NCBI RefSeq assembly: GCF_016863115.1
Contig: NZ_BOOG01000027.1
Coordinates: 1 to 64,000, forward strand
Source: Sphaerimonospora thailandensis
Lineage (GTDB): Bacteria > Actinomycetota > Actinomycetes > Streptosporangiales > Streptosporangiaceae
DNA length: 64,000 nt
Direction of reading: 5' to 3'
Both the position numbers and the translations under genes were made by a program. The notes under the pieces are model-generated. The model saw only the letters and a program-made list of their open reading frames with translations, was not told where the DNA came from and searched no databases. Below, in pieces: positions 33,574 through 41,306 of this stretch (its first letter is position 1; every line of letters starts with the position of its first letter).

Positions 33574-34143
33574 TCAACGGCCCTGCTGAGGGCTGCTGTG
33601 GCATAGCATCGTGATGATCATCTGCGTGAGCAGCTCGTAGCTGTCGTCCAGGTCGAGGGGGAGGCCGAACGCACCCGCGCTCTCCAGTACGGCGAAGCCG
33701 TGGACGGCGGCGCGTATGCACCTTGTCGCGTGGAGGGCGTCCTGCCCTTCCAGGCCGTACGCGCGAAGCACGGCGAGCGCAAGGTCGACCAGCCTCTCCC
33801 CGGCCTCGGCGAGCTCCGGCCGCGGGGTCTGGATCAATGCGGCGTACCGGCCGGGGCGCTCCTGGGCGTAGCCGCGCCAGGCATTCATGAAGGCGCGGAC
33901 CGCCTCATCTCTGGATCGGCCGAGCGCGGCCTCGCGCAACTGGTCCGCCAGTTCGTTCATGACCCGTATGGCGACCAGGGTGTTGAGCTCCGCAATATTG
34001 CGCACGTGCTTGTAAAGGGAGGGCGTGGCGACGCCGGCGCGGCCGGCCACCGCAGATAGTTTGACCGCGTCCGGGCCCTCCTCGTCGATGATCTGCAGCG
34101 CGAGATCGACGATCGCGTCGGCCGACAGGCCGGCCCTAGCCAC
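33574..34143 (-). CDS. TetR-family regulator with WHG-type C-terminal domain
   Basis: The 189-aa protein has an N-terminal TetR HTH (LSAVAGRAGVATPSLYKHV at about 29-47) and a C-terminal region with AAVHGFAVLESAGAFGLP, typical of the TetR_C_33 (WHG) group. Its ATG overlaps the end of the chimeric hydrolase frame by eight bases, so it was probably co-transcribed with the intact hydrolase that once stood there and regulated it. Confidence 0.86.
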   Translation of the reverse strand: MARAGLSADAIVDLALQIIDEEGPDAVKLSAVAGRAGVATPSLYKHVRNIAELNTLVAIRVMNELADQLREAALGRSRDEAVRAFMNAWRGYAQERPGRYAALIQTPRPELAEAGERLVDLALAVLRAYGLEGQDALHATRCIRAAVHGFAVLESAGAFGLPLDLDDSYELLTQMIITMLCHSSPQQGR

Positions 34144-34724
34144 GGGCGTGCTCTTTCAGGAACGGCAGCATCACCTCGGCGACCTCGGCCGGGAACTCCG
34201 CGTGTGGGTAATGGCCGGCGCCCTCGATCATGGCGATGGTGCCACGCCCCGTCGGCATGTCCGCGACGACGCCCTCCGCCTCGGCCCTGGGGTCGGCCCA
34301 GTCGGGGTCGAGCGTGCCCATGACGACCAGGGCTGGAACGCCGAGGTTCGGAAGCCGAGCACCGGCGTCTGTCGGCGTGGACATGCCCATCTTGCTGACC
34401 ACGGCCATCCGGCCCGGTCGGCGCAGTGCAGCCTCCAGCACGGTCAGGTACTCGTCGTAGTCGCCGGGCCTGACGCTCGGATAGGCGTGGTCGAGATAGC
34501 GCTTCCAAAACCTCACGCTGCGCAGCGCCCCGGCGGCCAGCAGCAACGCGACGCCCTTGCGGTGCCGGCCGTTGCGCAGCAGGCCGCCCAGGTCCGGCTT
34601 CTGAGGCCGGGTGAACGGGCCGATCTCGACCAGGGCGCTGACCAGATCGGGCTCCAGCGCCGCCGCGATGGTGGCCGCCCCGCCGGCGAAGGAGTGTCCG
34701 ACGATGACCGCCGGCCGGCCGGGG
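34136..34724 (-). pseudogene. 3' part of an alpha/beta-hydrolase gene (downstream half of a chimera)
   Basis: Reading upstream from the TGA at 34136, one frame gives the second two-thirds of a classical alpha/beta hydrolase: RPAVIVGHSFAGGAATIAAA with its nucleophile serine, then a lid region, VPALVVMGTLDPDWADPRAE with the acid, and MIEGAGHYPHAEFP with the catalytic His. The N-terminal strand-loop with the oxyanion hole is missing. Upstream the frame is fused, out of phase, to a different hydrolase gene at about 34707-34724. Confidence 0.72.
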
Positions 34725-35210
34725 GAGGCCGGCGTCCTTGATCGCGATCAGGAGGGCCAGGGCGAGACCGCCGCCGGCGGACTCGCCGCTGACGGCGATC
34801 GCTTCTGCCGGGATGCCACGGTGAAGTAGCCCGCGGTAGGCCGCGAGAGCGTCGTCGACAGCCGCCGGGAACGGGTTCTCCGGCGCGAGGCGGTAGTCCA
34901 CGGTGTAGACGGTGGCGCTGGAGTGGCGGGCGACGTCTGCGGCCAGGTTGATGCTGGCTGCGGCGGATCCGAGGGCGTAGCCGCCGCCGTGGAAGTACAA
35001 CACCGCTCCCGACGCCTCGCCGCTACCCGCCGTCACCGCGATGGCGCGGACGCCGCCGAGCTCGACGGTTATGGCGCGGACGTCCTCGGGGACGGGGTGG
35101 GAGCCGATCATCTCGTCGAAGACGGGGCGCATCTTGTGCGGGTCGCCGCCCATGTCGAGCGGGGAGCTGCGCAGCAGGTCGATGACCGCGCCGAGCTGGG
35201 ACTCAGCCAT
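34707..35210 (-). pseudogene. 5' part of an HSL-family esterase gene (upstream half of a chimera)
   Basis: ATG 35210 (MAESQLGAVIDLLRSSPLDM) opens an esterase of the hormone-sensitive lipase group: oxyanion motif LYFHGGGYALGS, YTVDYRLAPENPFPAA and nucleophile SGESAGGGLAL. Similarity ends after AIKDAGLPRPA, before the acid and His of the triad. The next bases belong to another hydrolase in a different frame. The esterase therefore has two-thirds of its triad missing and is unlikely to be active. Either a deletion between two hydrolase genes or an unequal recombination in the GC-rich GGCCGGCCGG stretch produced the join. Confidence 0.72.
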
Positions 35211-35249
35211 GATGATCTCGCTTTCTCGACAGGTTCGTAATGGCAGAGG

Positions 35250-35393
35250 GTCAGGCGCGGCGCAGTCCCAGGACCTCGCCGAAGTGGCCTTCTCGTTGCG
35301 AGCGGCCAGCGGATCCAGGATCTTGTACGCCTCAGCGACGGCGGTGTCGGCGGCACGGCCGGCCGACGCCGGTGATGAGAGCAGTGGACATGG
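35250..35393 (-). pseudogene. Degraded short open frame resembling a dehydrogenase fragment
   Basis: The minus strand begins MSTALITGVGR, like the nucleotide-binding start of a short-chain dehydrogenase, then loses frame. A second frame reads EAYKILDPLAARNEK and, after another shift, FGEVLGLRRA and stop. The pieces suggest one small gene with at least two frameshifts and a large internal deletion. The identity is uncertain. Confidence 0.35.
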
Positions 35394-35454
35394 GATCTCA
35401 CCTGCCATGCGGTGCGTGTTCTTGTTGATCGGTCGGTACGCCGGAGATCGGCGG

Positions 35455-36204
35455 TCAGGCGAGGCCGCCGTTGGTGAACAGGACCTGCCCGTTGACCCAC
35501 CGGCCGCCGGGGCCGGCCAGGAAGGTGACGGCGCGCGCGATGTCCTCGGGCGTGCCAAGCCGTTCCAGGGGTGAGGCGGCGGCGATCTGGTTGATCAGCT
35601 GCTCGCTCTTGCCTTCGGTGAAGAGCGGGGTCGCCGTGGGCCCGGGGGCCACGGCATTTACGGTGACGTCCCGGCCGCGTAGTTCGCGGGCGAGGATCAG
35701 GGTCATCGCCTCGACCGCGCCCTTGCTCGCCGCGTAGGCACCGTAGGTCGGCTGCTGGAGCCGGGTGATGGACGTGGAGAAGTTGACCAGTGCACCACCG
35801 GGGCGTAGCCGCCGGGCCGCGAGCTGGGAGACGACGAACGTGCCGCGCACGTTGACCCGGTGCATTCGGTCGAAGGCGTCGAGGTCCATCTCTGCCAGCG
35901 GGGCCAGTAGCATGATCCCGGCGGTGTTCACCACCACGTCGACTCCGCCGAAGCGCTCCTCGGCGGTGTCGAACAGGGCCGTCATCGCCGTCTCGTCCGC
36001 GACGTCGCCTGGTATGGCGACGGCCGTGCCACCGGCCTCCTGGATCGAGGCGACGACCTTCTCGGCACGCTCGGCGCTGCCGGAGTAGTGCACGAGCACG
36101 GACATGCCGTCGGCGGCCAGCGCGTGCGCGACCGCGCTGCCGATCCCGCCCGAACCCCCGGTCACGATCGCCACGCGGGCGGCGGACTGCTCAATGGTGG
36201 TCAT
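35455..36204 (-). CDS. Short-chain dehydrogenase/reductase
   Basis: The 249-aa enzyme has the NAD(P) motif VTGGSGGIGSAVAHALA, the NTAG strand (VVVNTAGIMLLAP), catalytic Ser in NFSTSITRLQ and the YAASKGA Tyr-Lys pair, then PGPTATPLF. The His-Tyr-rich loop HYSGSAERAEK following strand 2 suggests NADPH preference, as in 3-oxoacyl-ACP-like reductases. Substrate unknown. It is divergent from a TetR gene; two tandem palindromes lie between them, so the TetR protein probably controls it. Confidence 0.9.
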   Translation of the reverse strand: MTTIEQSAARVAIVTGGSGGIGSAVAHALAADGMSVLVHYSGSAERAEKVVASIQEAGGTAVAIPGDVADETAMTALFDTAEERFGGVDVVVNTAGIMLLAPLAEMDLDAFDRMHRVNVRGTFVVSQLAARRLRPGGALVNFSTSITRLQQPTYGAYAASKGAVEAMTLILARELRGRDVTVNAVAPGPTATPLFTEGKSEQLINQIAAASPLERLGTPEDIARAVTFLAGPGGRWVNGQVLFTNGGLA

Positions 36205-36251
36205 AGCGACCCCCTCTCATCTTTGTGGATGATGAGTACACTAACAGTATG

Positions 36252-36289
36252 TGGATCAAAGGTCCATATATATGTGGCCCACGGGTCCA
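36252..36289. promoter_or_regulatory. Two tandem palindromic operators between the SDR and TetR genes
   Basis: TGGATCAAAGGTCCA at 36252-36266 and TGGCCCACGGGTCCA at 36275-36289 share the pattern TGGnYC-N3-GGTCCA and are spaced 23 bp apart. They lie in the AT-rich 145-bp divergent intergenic region and are the best candidates for TetR binding. Confidence 0.62.
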
Positions 36290-36349
36290 TTTAATTGTTG
36301 TCGGAGGCCGCGCCAACCAGGCCGGCCGTGCCGGACGAGGAGGAGACGC

Positions 36350-36976
36350 ATGGAGCGAACAGACGCCGAGGCCCCCGGCCTGCTCAAGCCGGGGCGCGGA
36401 CGCCGCCGGGCGGAGGACGTCCGCCACGCGACGCTGACCGCGGCAGCCGAGCTACTGCTCGCCGAGGGAGTCCACGCCTTGACCTTCTCCAAGGTCGCCG
36501 CTCGCGCGGGCGTCAGCAAGATGACCCTCTACAAGTGGTGGCCCTCCCCCGGAGCCCTGGCCTTCGACGCCTACTTCAACGCCTTCCAGGCCACCCTCGC
36601 CTTCCCCGACACGGGCGACATCAAGGGCGACCTGACCACGCAGTTGCACGTGTTCGTCGACCTACTGAACCGCAACGGCTCCGTCATCGCCGGGATCATC
36701 GGAGCCGCCCAAGGCGACCCCGACCTGGCGGAGGCGCTCTCGACGCACTATGTCATACAGCGCCGCGCCCTCGCCGTCGAACGCCTCACGCGCGCGCAGC
36801 AAGCCGGCCAGATCCGCGCAGGGGTCGACCTGGAGACGATCGTCGACCAGCTCTGGGGCGCCGTCTACCACCGGCTGCTGCTGCCCGCGCAACCGCTGAC
36901 CAAGGAGTTCATTGATCAGTTGATCGCCAACCTCTTCCAGGGCGTTGCCCCGGGCTCTCTGGACTCGACGACGTAA
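36350..36976 (+). CDS. TetR-family regulator divergent from the SDR gene
   Basis: The 208-aa protein has an Arg-rich arm (KPGRGRRRAEDVRHATL) and a TetR HTH (SKVAARAGVSKMTLYKWWPS at about 48-67). The YKWW turn and following segment fit the subgroup with a TetR_C_11-like effector domain. GGAGGAG stands four to seven bases before the ATG. By position it represses itself and the SDR gene, through the two palindromes in the shared promoter region. The inducer is unknown. Confidence 0.88.
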   Translation: MERTDAEAPGLLKPGRGRRRAEDVRHATLTAAAELLLAEGVHALTFSKVAARAGVSKMTLYKWWPSPGALAFDAYFNAFQATLAFPDTGDIKGDLTTQLHVFVDLLNRNGSVIAGIIGAAQGDPDLAEALSTHYVIQRRALAVERLTRAQQAGQIRAGVDLETIVDQLWGAVYHRLLLPAQPLTKEFIDQLIANLFQGVAPGSLDSTT

Positions 36977-37045
36977 GGTACAGCAGTGGCAGCCTTCCCG
37001 ACCGACGTTGGCGCGTCGGCCTGCTTGAGATACCTGATCAGATTC

Positions 37046-37064
37046 GGGAAGGTACACCCTTCCC
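37046..37064 (+). terminator. Hairpin after the TetR gene
   Basis: GGGAAGG-TACAC-CCTTCCC forms a perfect 7-bp stem with a 5-base loop, 70 bp after the TetR stop codon. It lacks a U-tract but is suitably placed to end that transcript. Confidence 0.45.
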
Positions 37065-37164
37065 GTCAGATCCACAGGTTTCAAGCATTGCTCGTCCGGC
37101 CGAGCGGCTCCGACAAGGGCACTTTACTCATCCTGCCGATAGCCAATGAATCTGGTGTAACCGC

Positions 37165-37185
37165 GGTGTGACCAAGTGTCACGCC
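37165..37185 (-). terminator. Hairpin at the 3' end of the PIN-domain remnant
   Basis: GGTGTGAC-CAAGT-GTCACGCC forms a stem of seven or eight pairs overlapping the stop codon of the remnant. It may terminate that transcript or be coincidental. Confidence 0.35.
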
Positions 37186-37574
37186 GTCAAGGTGTCTACC
37201 GGGCAGCGGATGATTCCGCTGTGCGCCAGCGGCTCGAACTTCGCGTCTGTGGTCACCAAGGGTGCTCCCAGATCGTCGGCGAGCGCCGCGTACACCGCGT
37301 CGAACGGGTACATGTTGTGGCGCAACTCCCAGATGCGGGGCAGCAGGTGGGCGAAGGTGCAGCGGATCAGGGCCATGTCGGCCAGTTCGTCGATCGCCTG
37401 GGTGGCACGGCCCTCGTCCAGTTCCTTGCCGGACAGTCGTCGCAGAACCTTGGCTGCCTCGGCGTCGATGAGGGCGGGGGCATAGAGCTGTTCTCCGGCG
37501 GCCTCTTCGTCGAGCAGCCGGGCACGGTGACTGTGGGTAGTCAACTGTACTCTGAACTTGAGGTCAAGATCCAC
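37179..37574 (-). pseudogene. VapC-type PIN domain with a replaced N-terminus
   Basis: The frame (131 codons) reads as a VapC protein from about residue 20 on: LYAPALIDAEAAKVLRRLSG with the second acidic residue, PFDAVYAALADDLGAPLVTT and DAKFEPLAHSG. The first strand with the catalytic Asp (usually VVDASA at the very start) is absent; instead the product starts MDLDLKFRVQLTTHSHRA. No antitoxin gene is adjacent. It is probably an inactive remnant of a second vapBC module, with a 48-bp repeat just upstream of the break. Confidence 0.65.
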
Positions 37575-37615
37575 AAGCTCTGAACGAGAACTGGACCACC
37601 ACGACGACCCAGGTT

Positions 37616-37663
37616 CCTCGCTCCGGACGGACGCGCATCCGCTGCCGCCAGGTCAGGAGCACA
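37616..37663 (+). repeat. 48-bp repeat, copy 2 (near the truncated vapC)
   Basis: This is the partner of 32524-32571, with five mismatches in 48 positions and the same orientation. It ends eight bases before the glnA terminator hairpin and lies 42 bp from the broken 5' end of the PIN-domain remnant. Confidence 0.75.
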
Positions 37664-37670
37664 TGCGAAA

Positions 37671-37712
37671 GGCCATCGGCCGTACCCCTGACGAAGGGTA
37701 CGGCCGATGGCC
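37671..37712 (-). terminator. Strong hairpin terminator downstream of glnA
   Basis: GGCCATCGGCCGTACCC and its exact complement form a perfect 17-bp stem with an 8-base loop, 20 bp beyond the glnA stop codon. There is no T-tract, which is usual in high-GC actinomycetes. Confidence 0.85.
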
Positions 37713-37732
37713 ATTCGCGACGGATCGCCGGA

Positions 37733-39157
37733 CTAACAGTCGTAGTACAACTCGAACTCGTGGGGGTGCGGGCGGAGGCGGAGCGGCGTGATCTCGTGGT
37801 CCCGCTTGTAGGAGACCCACGTCTGGATGAGGTCGGGGGTGAACACCCCGCCTTCGAGCAGGTACTCGTGGTCGGCCTCGAGGTTGTCGAGCGCCTCCTC
37901 GAGCGAGGCGGGCACCTTGGCGACGCCGAGTGCCTCCTCGGGCGGCAGCTCGTACAGGTCCTTGTCGAGCGGCTCCGGCGGCTCGATCTTGTTGCGGACG
38001 CCGTCCAGACCGGCCATGAGCATGGCCGCGAACGCGAAGTACGGGTTGCACGACGGGTCCGGCACGCGGAACTCGATGCGCTTGGCCTTCGGGTTCGACC
38101 CGGTGATCGGGATGCGCACGCAGGCCGAACGGTTGCGCTGCGAGTAGAGCAGGTTGATCGGGGCCTCGTAACCGGGCACCAGGCGGTGGTAGGAGTTCAC
38201 CGTCGGGTTGGTGAGGGCGAGCAGCGACGGGGCGTGCTTGAGCAGGCCGCCGATGTAGTACCGCGCCGTGTCCGACAGCCCGGCGTAGCCGACCTCGTCG
38301 TAGAACAGCGGCTCGCCGTCCTTCCAGAGCGACTGGTGGCAGTGCATGCCCGAGCCGGCCTCACCGAAGAGCGGCTTCGGCATGAACGTGACGGTGTGGC
38401 CGTGCCGCATGGCCGTGTTCTTGACGATGTACTTGTACAGCATCAGGTTGTCGGCCGTCTTGAGCAGCGTGCCGAACCGGAAGTCGATCTCGGCCTGGCC
38501 GGCCGTGCCCACCTCGTGGTGCTGGATCTCGGTCTCGATGCCGGCCTCGATGAGGTTGCGGACCATCTCCGAGCGCAGGTCGGTGAAGTGGTCCATCGGC
38601 GGGACCGGGAAGTATCCGCCCCTGTAACGCGGCTTGTAACCCAGGTTGCCGCCCTCGGAGGCCTTGCCGGTGTTCCAGGCGCCCTCGACGGAGTCGATGA
38701 AGTAGTAACCCGCGTTCGCCCGGGTCTCGAAGCGCACGTCGTCGAAGATGTAGAACTCGGCCTCGGAGCCGAAGTAGGCGGTGTCCGCGATGCCGGTGCC
38801 CCGGAGATACTCCTCGGCCTTCCTGGCCACGTTACGGGGGTCGCGGCTGTAGGCCTCCCGGGTCAGCGGGTCGTGCACGAAGAAGTTGATGTTCAGCGTC
38901 TTGTGCTTGCGGAACGGGTCGAGCACTGCGGTGGACGGGTCCGGCAGCAGCAGCATGTCGGACTCGTGGATGGCCTGGAAACCGCGGATGGACGACCCGT
39001 CGAACATCAGGCCGTCGGTGAAGACGTTCGCGCCGAAGTTCTCGACGGGGAAGGTGAAGTGGTGCGTCGTGCCCGGCAGGTCGGTGAACCTGACGTCTAC
39101 GAACTGCACCCCCTCGTCCCGGATGAACTTGAGGACGTCATCGGCGGAGTTGAACAC
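37733..39157 (-). CDS. glnA: Glutamine synthetase, type I
   Basis: This 474-aa enzyme makes glutamine from glutamate and ammonia with ATP. Hallmarks are the latch [17 protein letters not shown], the metal site [28 protein letters not shown], the ATP loop [14 protein letters not shown] and the adenylylation site at Tyr402 in DLYELPPEE. GlnE, encoded 9 kb away, should modify that tyrosine. The start is GTG 39157 with GGAGG seven bases upstream. A four-part GlnR-type box lies 53 bp further up and a strong terminator follows, so it is a single-gene unit. In relatives glnA, glnE and glnA2 lie closer together; here accessory genes separate them. Confidence 0.97.
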   Translation of the reverse strand: MFNSADDVLKFIRDEGVQFVDVRFTDLPGTTHHFTFPVENFGANVFTDGLMFDGSSIRGFQAIHESDMLLLPDPSTAVLDPFRKHKTLNINFFVHDPLTREAYSRDPRNVARKAEEYLRGTGIADTAYFGSEAEFYIFDDVRFETRANAGYYFIDSVEGAWNTGKASEGGNLGYKPRYRGGYFPVPPMDHFTDLRSEMVRNLIEAGIETEIQHHEVGTAGQAEIDFRFGTLLKTADNLMLYKYIVKNTAMRHGHTVTFMPKPLFGEAGSGMHCHQSLWKDGEPLFYDEVGYAGLSDTARYYIGGLLKHAPSLLALTNPTVNSYHRLVPGYEAPINLLYSQRNRSACVRIPITGSNPKAKRIEFRVPDPSCNPYFAFAAMLMAGLDGVRNKIEPPEPLDKDLYELPPEEALGVAKVPASLEEALDNLEADHEYLLEGGVFTPDLIQTWVSYKRDHEITPLRLRPHPHEFELYYDC

Positions 39158-39209
39158 TCTCGAACCTCCAAGGGTCATCGACCGGCAGACCCGAAAATAT
39201 GCGCGAGCC

Positions 39210-39247
39210 GTTTCCGTGCCATGTCTCGTTTGTTTCGCCGGTGTTAA
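39210..39247 (-). promoter_or_regulatory. Candidate four-part GlnR box upstream of glnA
   Basis: On the coding strand the order is TTAAC-N6-GAAAC-N6-GACAT-N6-GAAAC, with every spacer exactly six bases. This is the a1-b1-a2-b2 layout of GlnR sites before actinomycete glnA genes (consensus GTnAC-N6-GAAAC). The b sites are perfect and the a sites imperfect. It would allow activation of glnA during nitrogen limitation. Confidence 0.65.
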
Positions 39248-39304
39248 GGTCACCGGCCGTCCCCGCGCGCCACCCGGCGCGAAACGTGAATAGGCTGAGG
39301 AGCC

Positions 39305-39766
39305 ATGAACGAGCGCCAACCGCGATGGACGCAGACCTGGCTCGGCGGGGTCCGGGCCGCCGGCGTCGACCTGGGCCACCCAGGTGTACGGCTCGGCCTG
39401 CCGGAATCGGGCAGCGGCGCGGTCGCCGGATGGGGACGCAGGATCGGGGCCGTCCTGGTCGACTGGCTGATCTGCTCCTGGGCCATCGCCGCGGGCCTGC
39501 TGCGCCAGCAGGGACAGGACGTCGGCGTGGTCGGCCTCGGCGTATTCGCCTTGGAGTACGTGCTGCTGGTGAGCACGGTCGGGATGACGCTGGGCATGCG
39601 GCTGCTGCGCATCCGGGTCGCCGCCCTCAACGGCGGCCGGCCGTCGCTACCCGCGGTGCTGCTGCGCACGTTCCTGCTGTGCCTCGCCGTACCCGCTCTG
39701 ATCTGGGACCGCGACCGCCGGGGCCTGCACGACCGCGCCTCCGGCACCGTCGTGGTCAATCTCTGA
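39305..39766 (+). CDS. RDD-family membrane protein
   Basis: The 153-aa protein has the RDD signature: Arg in [20 protein letters not shown] and the Asp pair in [20 protein letters not shown] at the end, with three membrane helices between. RDD proteins are small membrane proteins of mostly unknown role; some act in ion transport. GAGGAG precedes the ATG. It is divergent from glnA, a conserved neighbourhood in actinobacteria, and its 3' end overlaps the convergent methyltransferase gene by 11 bases. Confidence 0.88.
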   Translation: MNERQPRWTQTWLGGVRAAGVDLGHPGVRLGLPESGSGAVAGWGRRIGAVLVDWLICSWAIAAGLLRQQGQDVGVVGLGVFALEYVLLVSTVGMTLGMRLLRIRVAALNGGRPSLPAVLLRTFLLCLAVPALIWDRDRRGLHDRASGTVVVNL

Positions 39767-40544
39767 CGGTCCGGAAGATCGCCGTGCCGGGGAGGACGCG
39801 GCCGCGCAGCGGGCTCCAGCCGCCCCACACCCGGTCGTGCCCCGCGGGCCACTCCGGCTCGACCAGCCCGGTGAGGACCAGGCCGGACGAGGCGATCAGG
39901 CCCACCCAGTCGCCCATCGTCCGGTGGTGCTCGACGTAGGACGGCATGCCGTCGGAGAACTCGACGTACGGAGCCCGGTCGAAGTACGGACGGTCGGCCG
40001 TCAGTCCGCGCGGCCCGGGATCGTCGGGGAACGCCCACCGGATCGGATGGCTGACCGAGAACACGAACCGCCCGCCGGGCCGCAGCACCCGCCGCACCTC
40101 GGCGAGCACCGCCCCCGCGTCGGCGACGAACGGCAGCGCGCCGAAGGCCGAGCACGCCAGGTCGAACGAGCCGTCCCGGTACGGCAGGGCCTCGGCGTCC
40201 GCCTGCACGACGGGCAGGGCCGTACCGGCGGCGAGGTCGATCCGCCGCGAATGCTGCAACTGGCGGTACGACAGGTCGAAACCGGTGACGGTCGCACCCT
40301 GCGTGGCGAGCCACCGGCCGCACTGTCCGGCCCCGCAGCCGACCTCGAGGACGCGCCGCCCCGTGACGTCGCCGAGCAGGCGGGCGCCGGCCTCGTCGAG
40401 CCCCTCCGGGCACCAGATGAAGCCGTGGTCACGCAGGAAACCGCCGTGCTCGGCCTGGTAGTCGTCGGCCGCGCCGTCCCACCAGCCGCGGTTGGCCCGT
40501 GACGTCTCGGCGGGGGAGACGGGCCGCCTGCCGACGACGTCCAT
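39756..40544 (-). CDS. Class I SAM-dependent methyltransferase
   Basis: The 262-aa protein carries motif I VLEVGCGAGQCGRWLATQGA at about residue 67, the acidic loop VTGFDLSYRQLQHSRRI, motif II-like GSFDLACSAFGALPFV and LRPGGRFVFSVSHPIRW. It belongs to the UbiE/Methyltransf_11 type; the substrate is not evident. ATG 40544 has GAGGG nine bases upstream and is favoured over ATG 40553. It lies just downstream of the DUF4191 gene. Confidence 0.86.
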   Translation of the reverse strand: MDVVGRRPVSPAETSRANRGWWDGAADDYQAEHGGFLRDHGFIWCPEGLDEAGARLLGDVTGRRVLEVGCGAGQCGRWLATQGATVTGFDLSYRQLQHSRRIDLAAGTALPVVQADAEALPYRDGSFDLACSAFGALPFVADAGAVLAEVRRVLRPGGRFVFSVSHPIRWAFPDDPGPRGLTADRPYFDRAPYVEFSDGMPSYVEHHRTMGDWVGLIASSGLVLTGLVEPEWPAGHDRVWGGWSPLRGRVLPGTAIFRTVRD

Positions 40545-40550
40545 CCCGGT

Positions 40551-40586
40551 CATCCCTCAGTTCATCTCTCAGTTCATCTCTCAGCG
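40551..40586. repeat. Twelve-base tandem repeat between two minus-strand genes
   Basis: Three units of CATCTCTCAGTT type lie head to tail across the gap between the DUF4191 stop and the methyltransferase start. The last unit also includes the DUF4191 stop codon. Confidence 0.7.
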
Positions 40587-41252
40587 CGTCTTGGGGCCGC
40601 GCGGCATCCGGATGCCCTTCGGCAGCGGGCCCTTCGGCATCGGCACCGCGGGCGTCAGCGCGCGCATTCGGTTGTTGACCTCGGAGACGGCCGGCTTCTT
40701 GAGGTTGCGCGGCAGCTTCATCATGTGTCGTGACAGCTTGGCCAGCGGGATCTGCCCCTCGGCGTCGCCGCACTGGACGTCGTAGACGGGCACGTCGATG
40801 GCGACCCGCTGGACACGCTTCTTCTCCGCCACGAGCATGCGCTGGACGCGGCTCGACGGGCCCTCCGAGACCAGGATGACGCCGGGATAGCCGACGACAC
40901 GGAACACCAGGTCCTGGTCCCGGTTGACCGCGACGGGCTTCTCCTCCACATACCAGGTGCCGCGCAGCCCCTGCAGGATCGCGTACGTCGCACCGGCCTG
41001 TCCGTGCAGCAACGAGTACTGCGCCTTCTGCGCCAGCCGGCTGAATACGATCATGCCGACCAGCAGGGCGGAGAAGACGCCGAAGACGTACCAGGTCCAC
41101 CCGAAGAGCACTCCGAGCACGACGAACACCAGGAGCGTGCCCAACGCCGAGGCGTAGACGATCGGCATGCCCTTGGGGTTCGACCGCTTGATGATCTGGG
41201 CGACCATCCGGATCTGCTTGAGCCGGCCCGGAGTCGCTGCGTCTTTCGCCAT
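40581..41252 (-). CDS. DUF4191 membrane protein
   Basis: The 223-aa protein has two membrane helices near the start (ASALGTLLVFVVLGVLFGW and WYVFGVFSALLVGMIVFSR) and a basic cytoplasmic domain with LHGQAGATYAILQGLRGTWY and VSEGPSSRVQRMLVAEKKRV. This matches the actinobacterial DUF4191 family, which typically sits beside lipA, as here. Function unknown. The tail is rich in Pro, Lys and Arg. Confidence 0.88.
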   Translation of the reverse strand: MAKDAATPGRLKQIRMVAQIIKRSNPKGMPIVYASALGTLLVFVVLGVLFGWTWYVFGVFSALLVGMIVFSRLAQKAQYSLLHGQAGATYAILQGLRGTWYVEEKPVAVNRDQDLVFRVVGYPGVILVSEGPSSRVQRMLVAEKKRVQRVAIDVPVYDVQCGDAEGQIPLAKLSRHMMKLPRNLKKPAVSEVNNRMRALTPAVPMPKGPLPKGIRMPRGPKTR

Positions 41253-41306
41253 GGTGTGAAGGATACAAATTCCGTGGTGGATTAATGAAAACGAGACCCG
41301 CCGACG

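Noticed and set aside
33957-35558. A 533-codon minus-strand frame covering the SDR relic, the esterase fragment and part of the TetR gene
   Set aside because: Only its central part has similarity to a protein (the esterase N-terminus). The rest comes from fusing unrelated pieces across frameshifts.
37760-39247. A long plus-strand frame opposite glnA
   Set aside because: It is the complement phase of a highly conserved gene with no motifs of its own.
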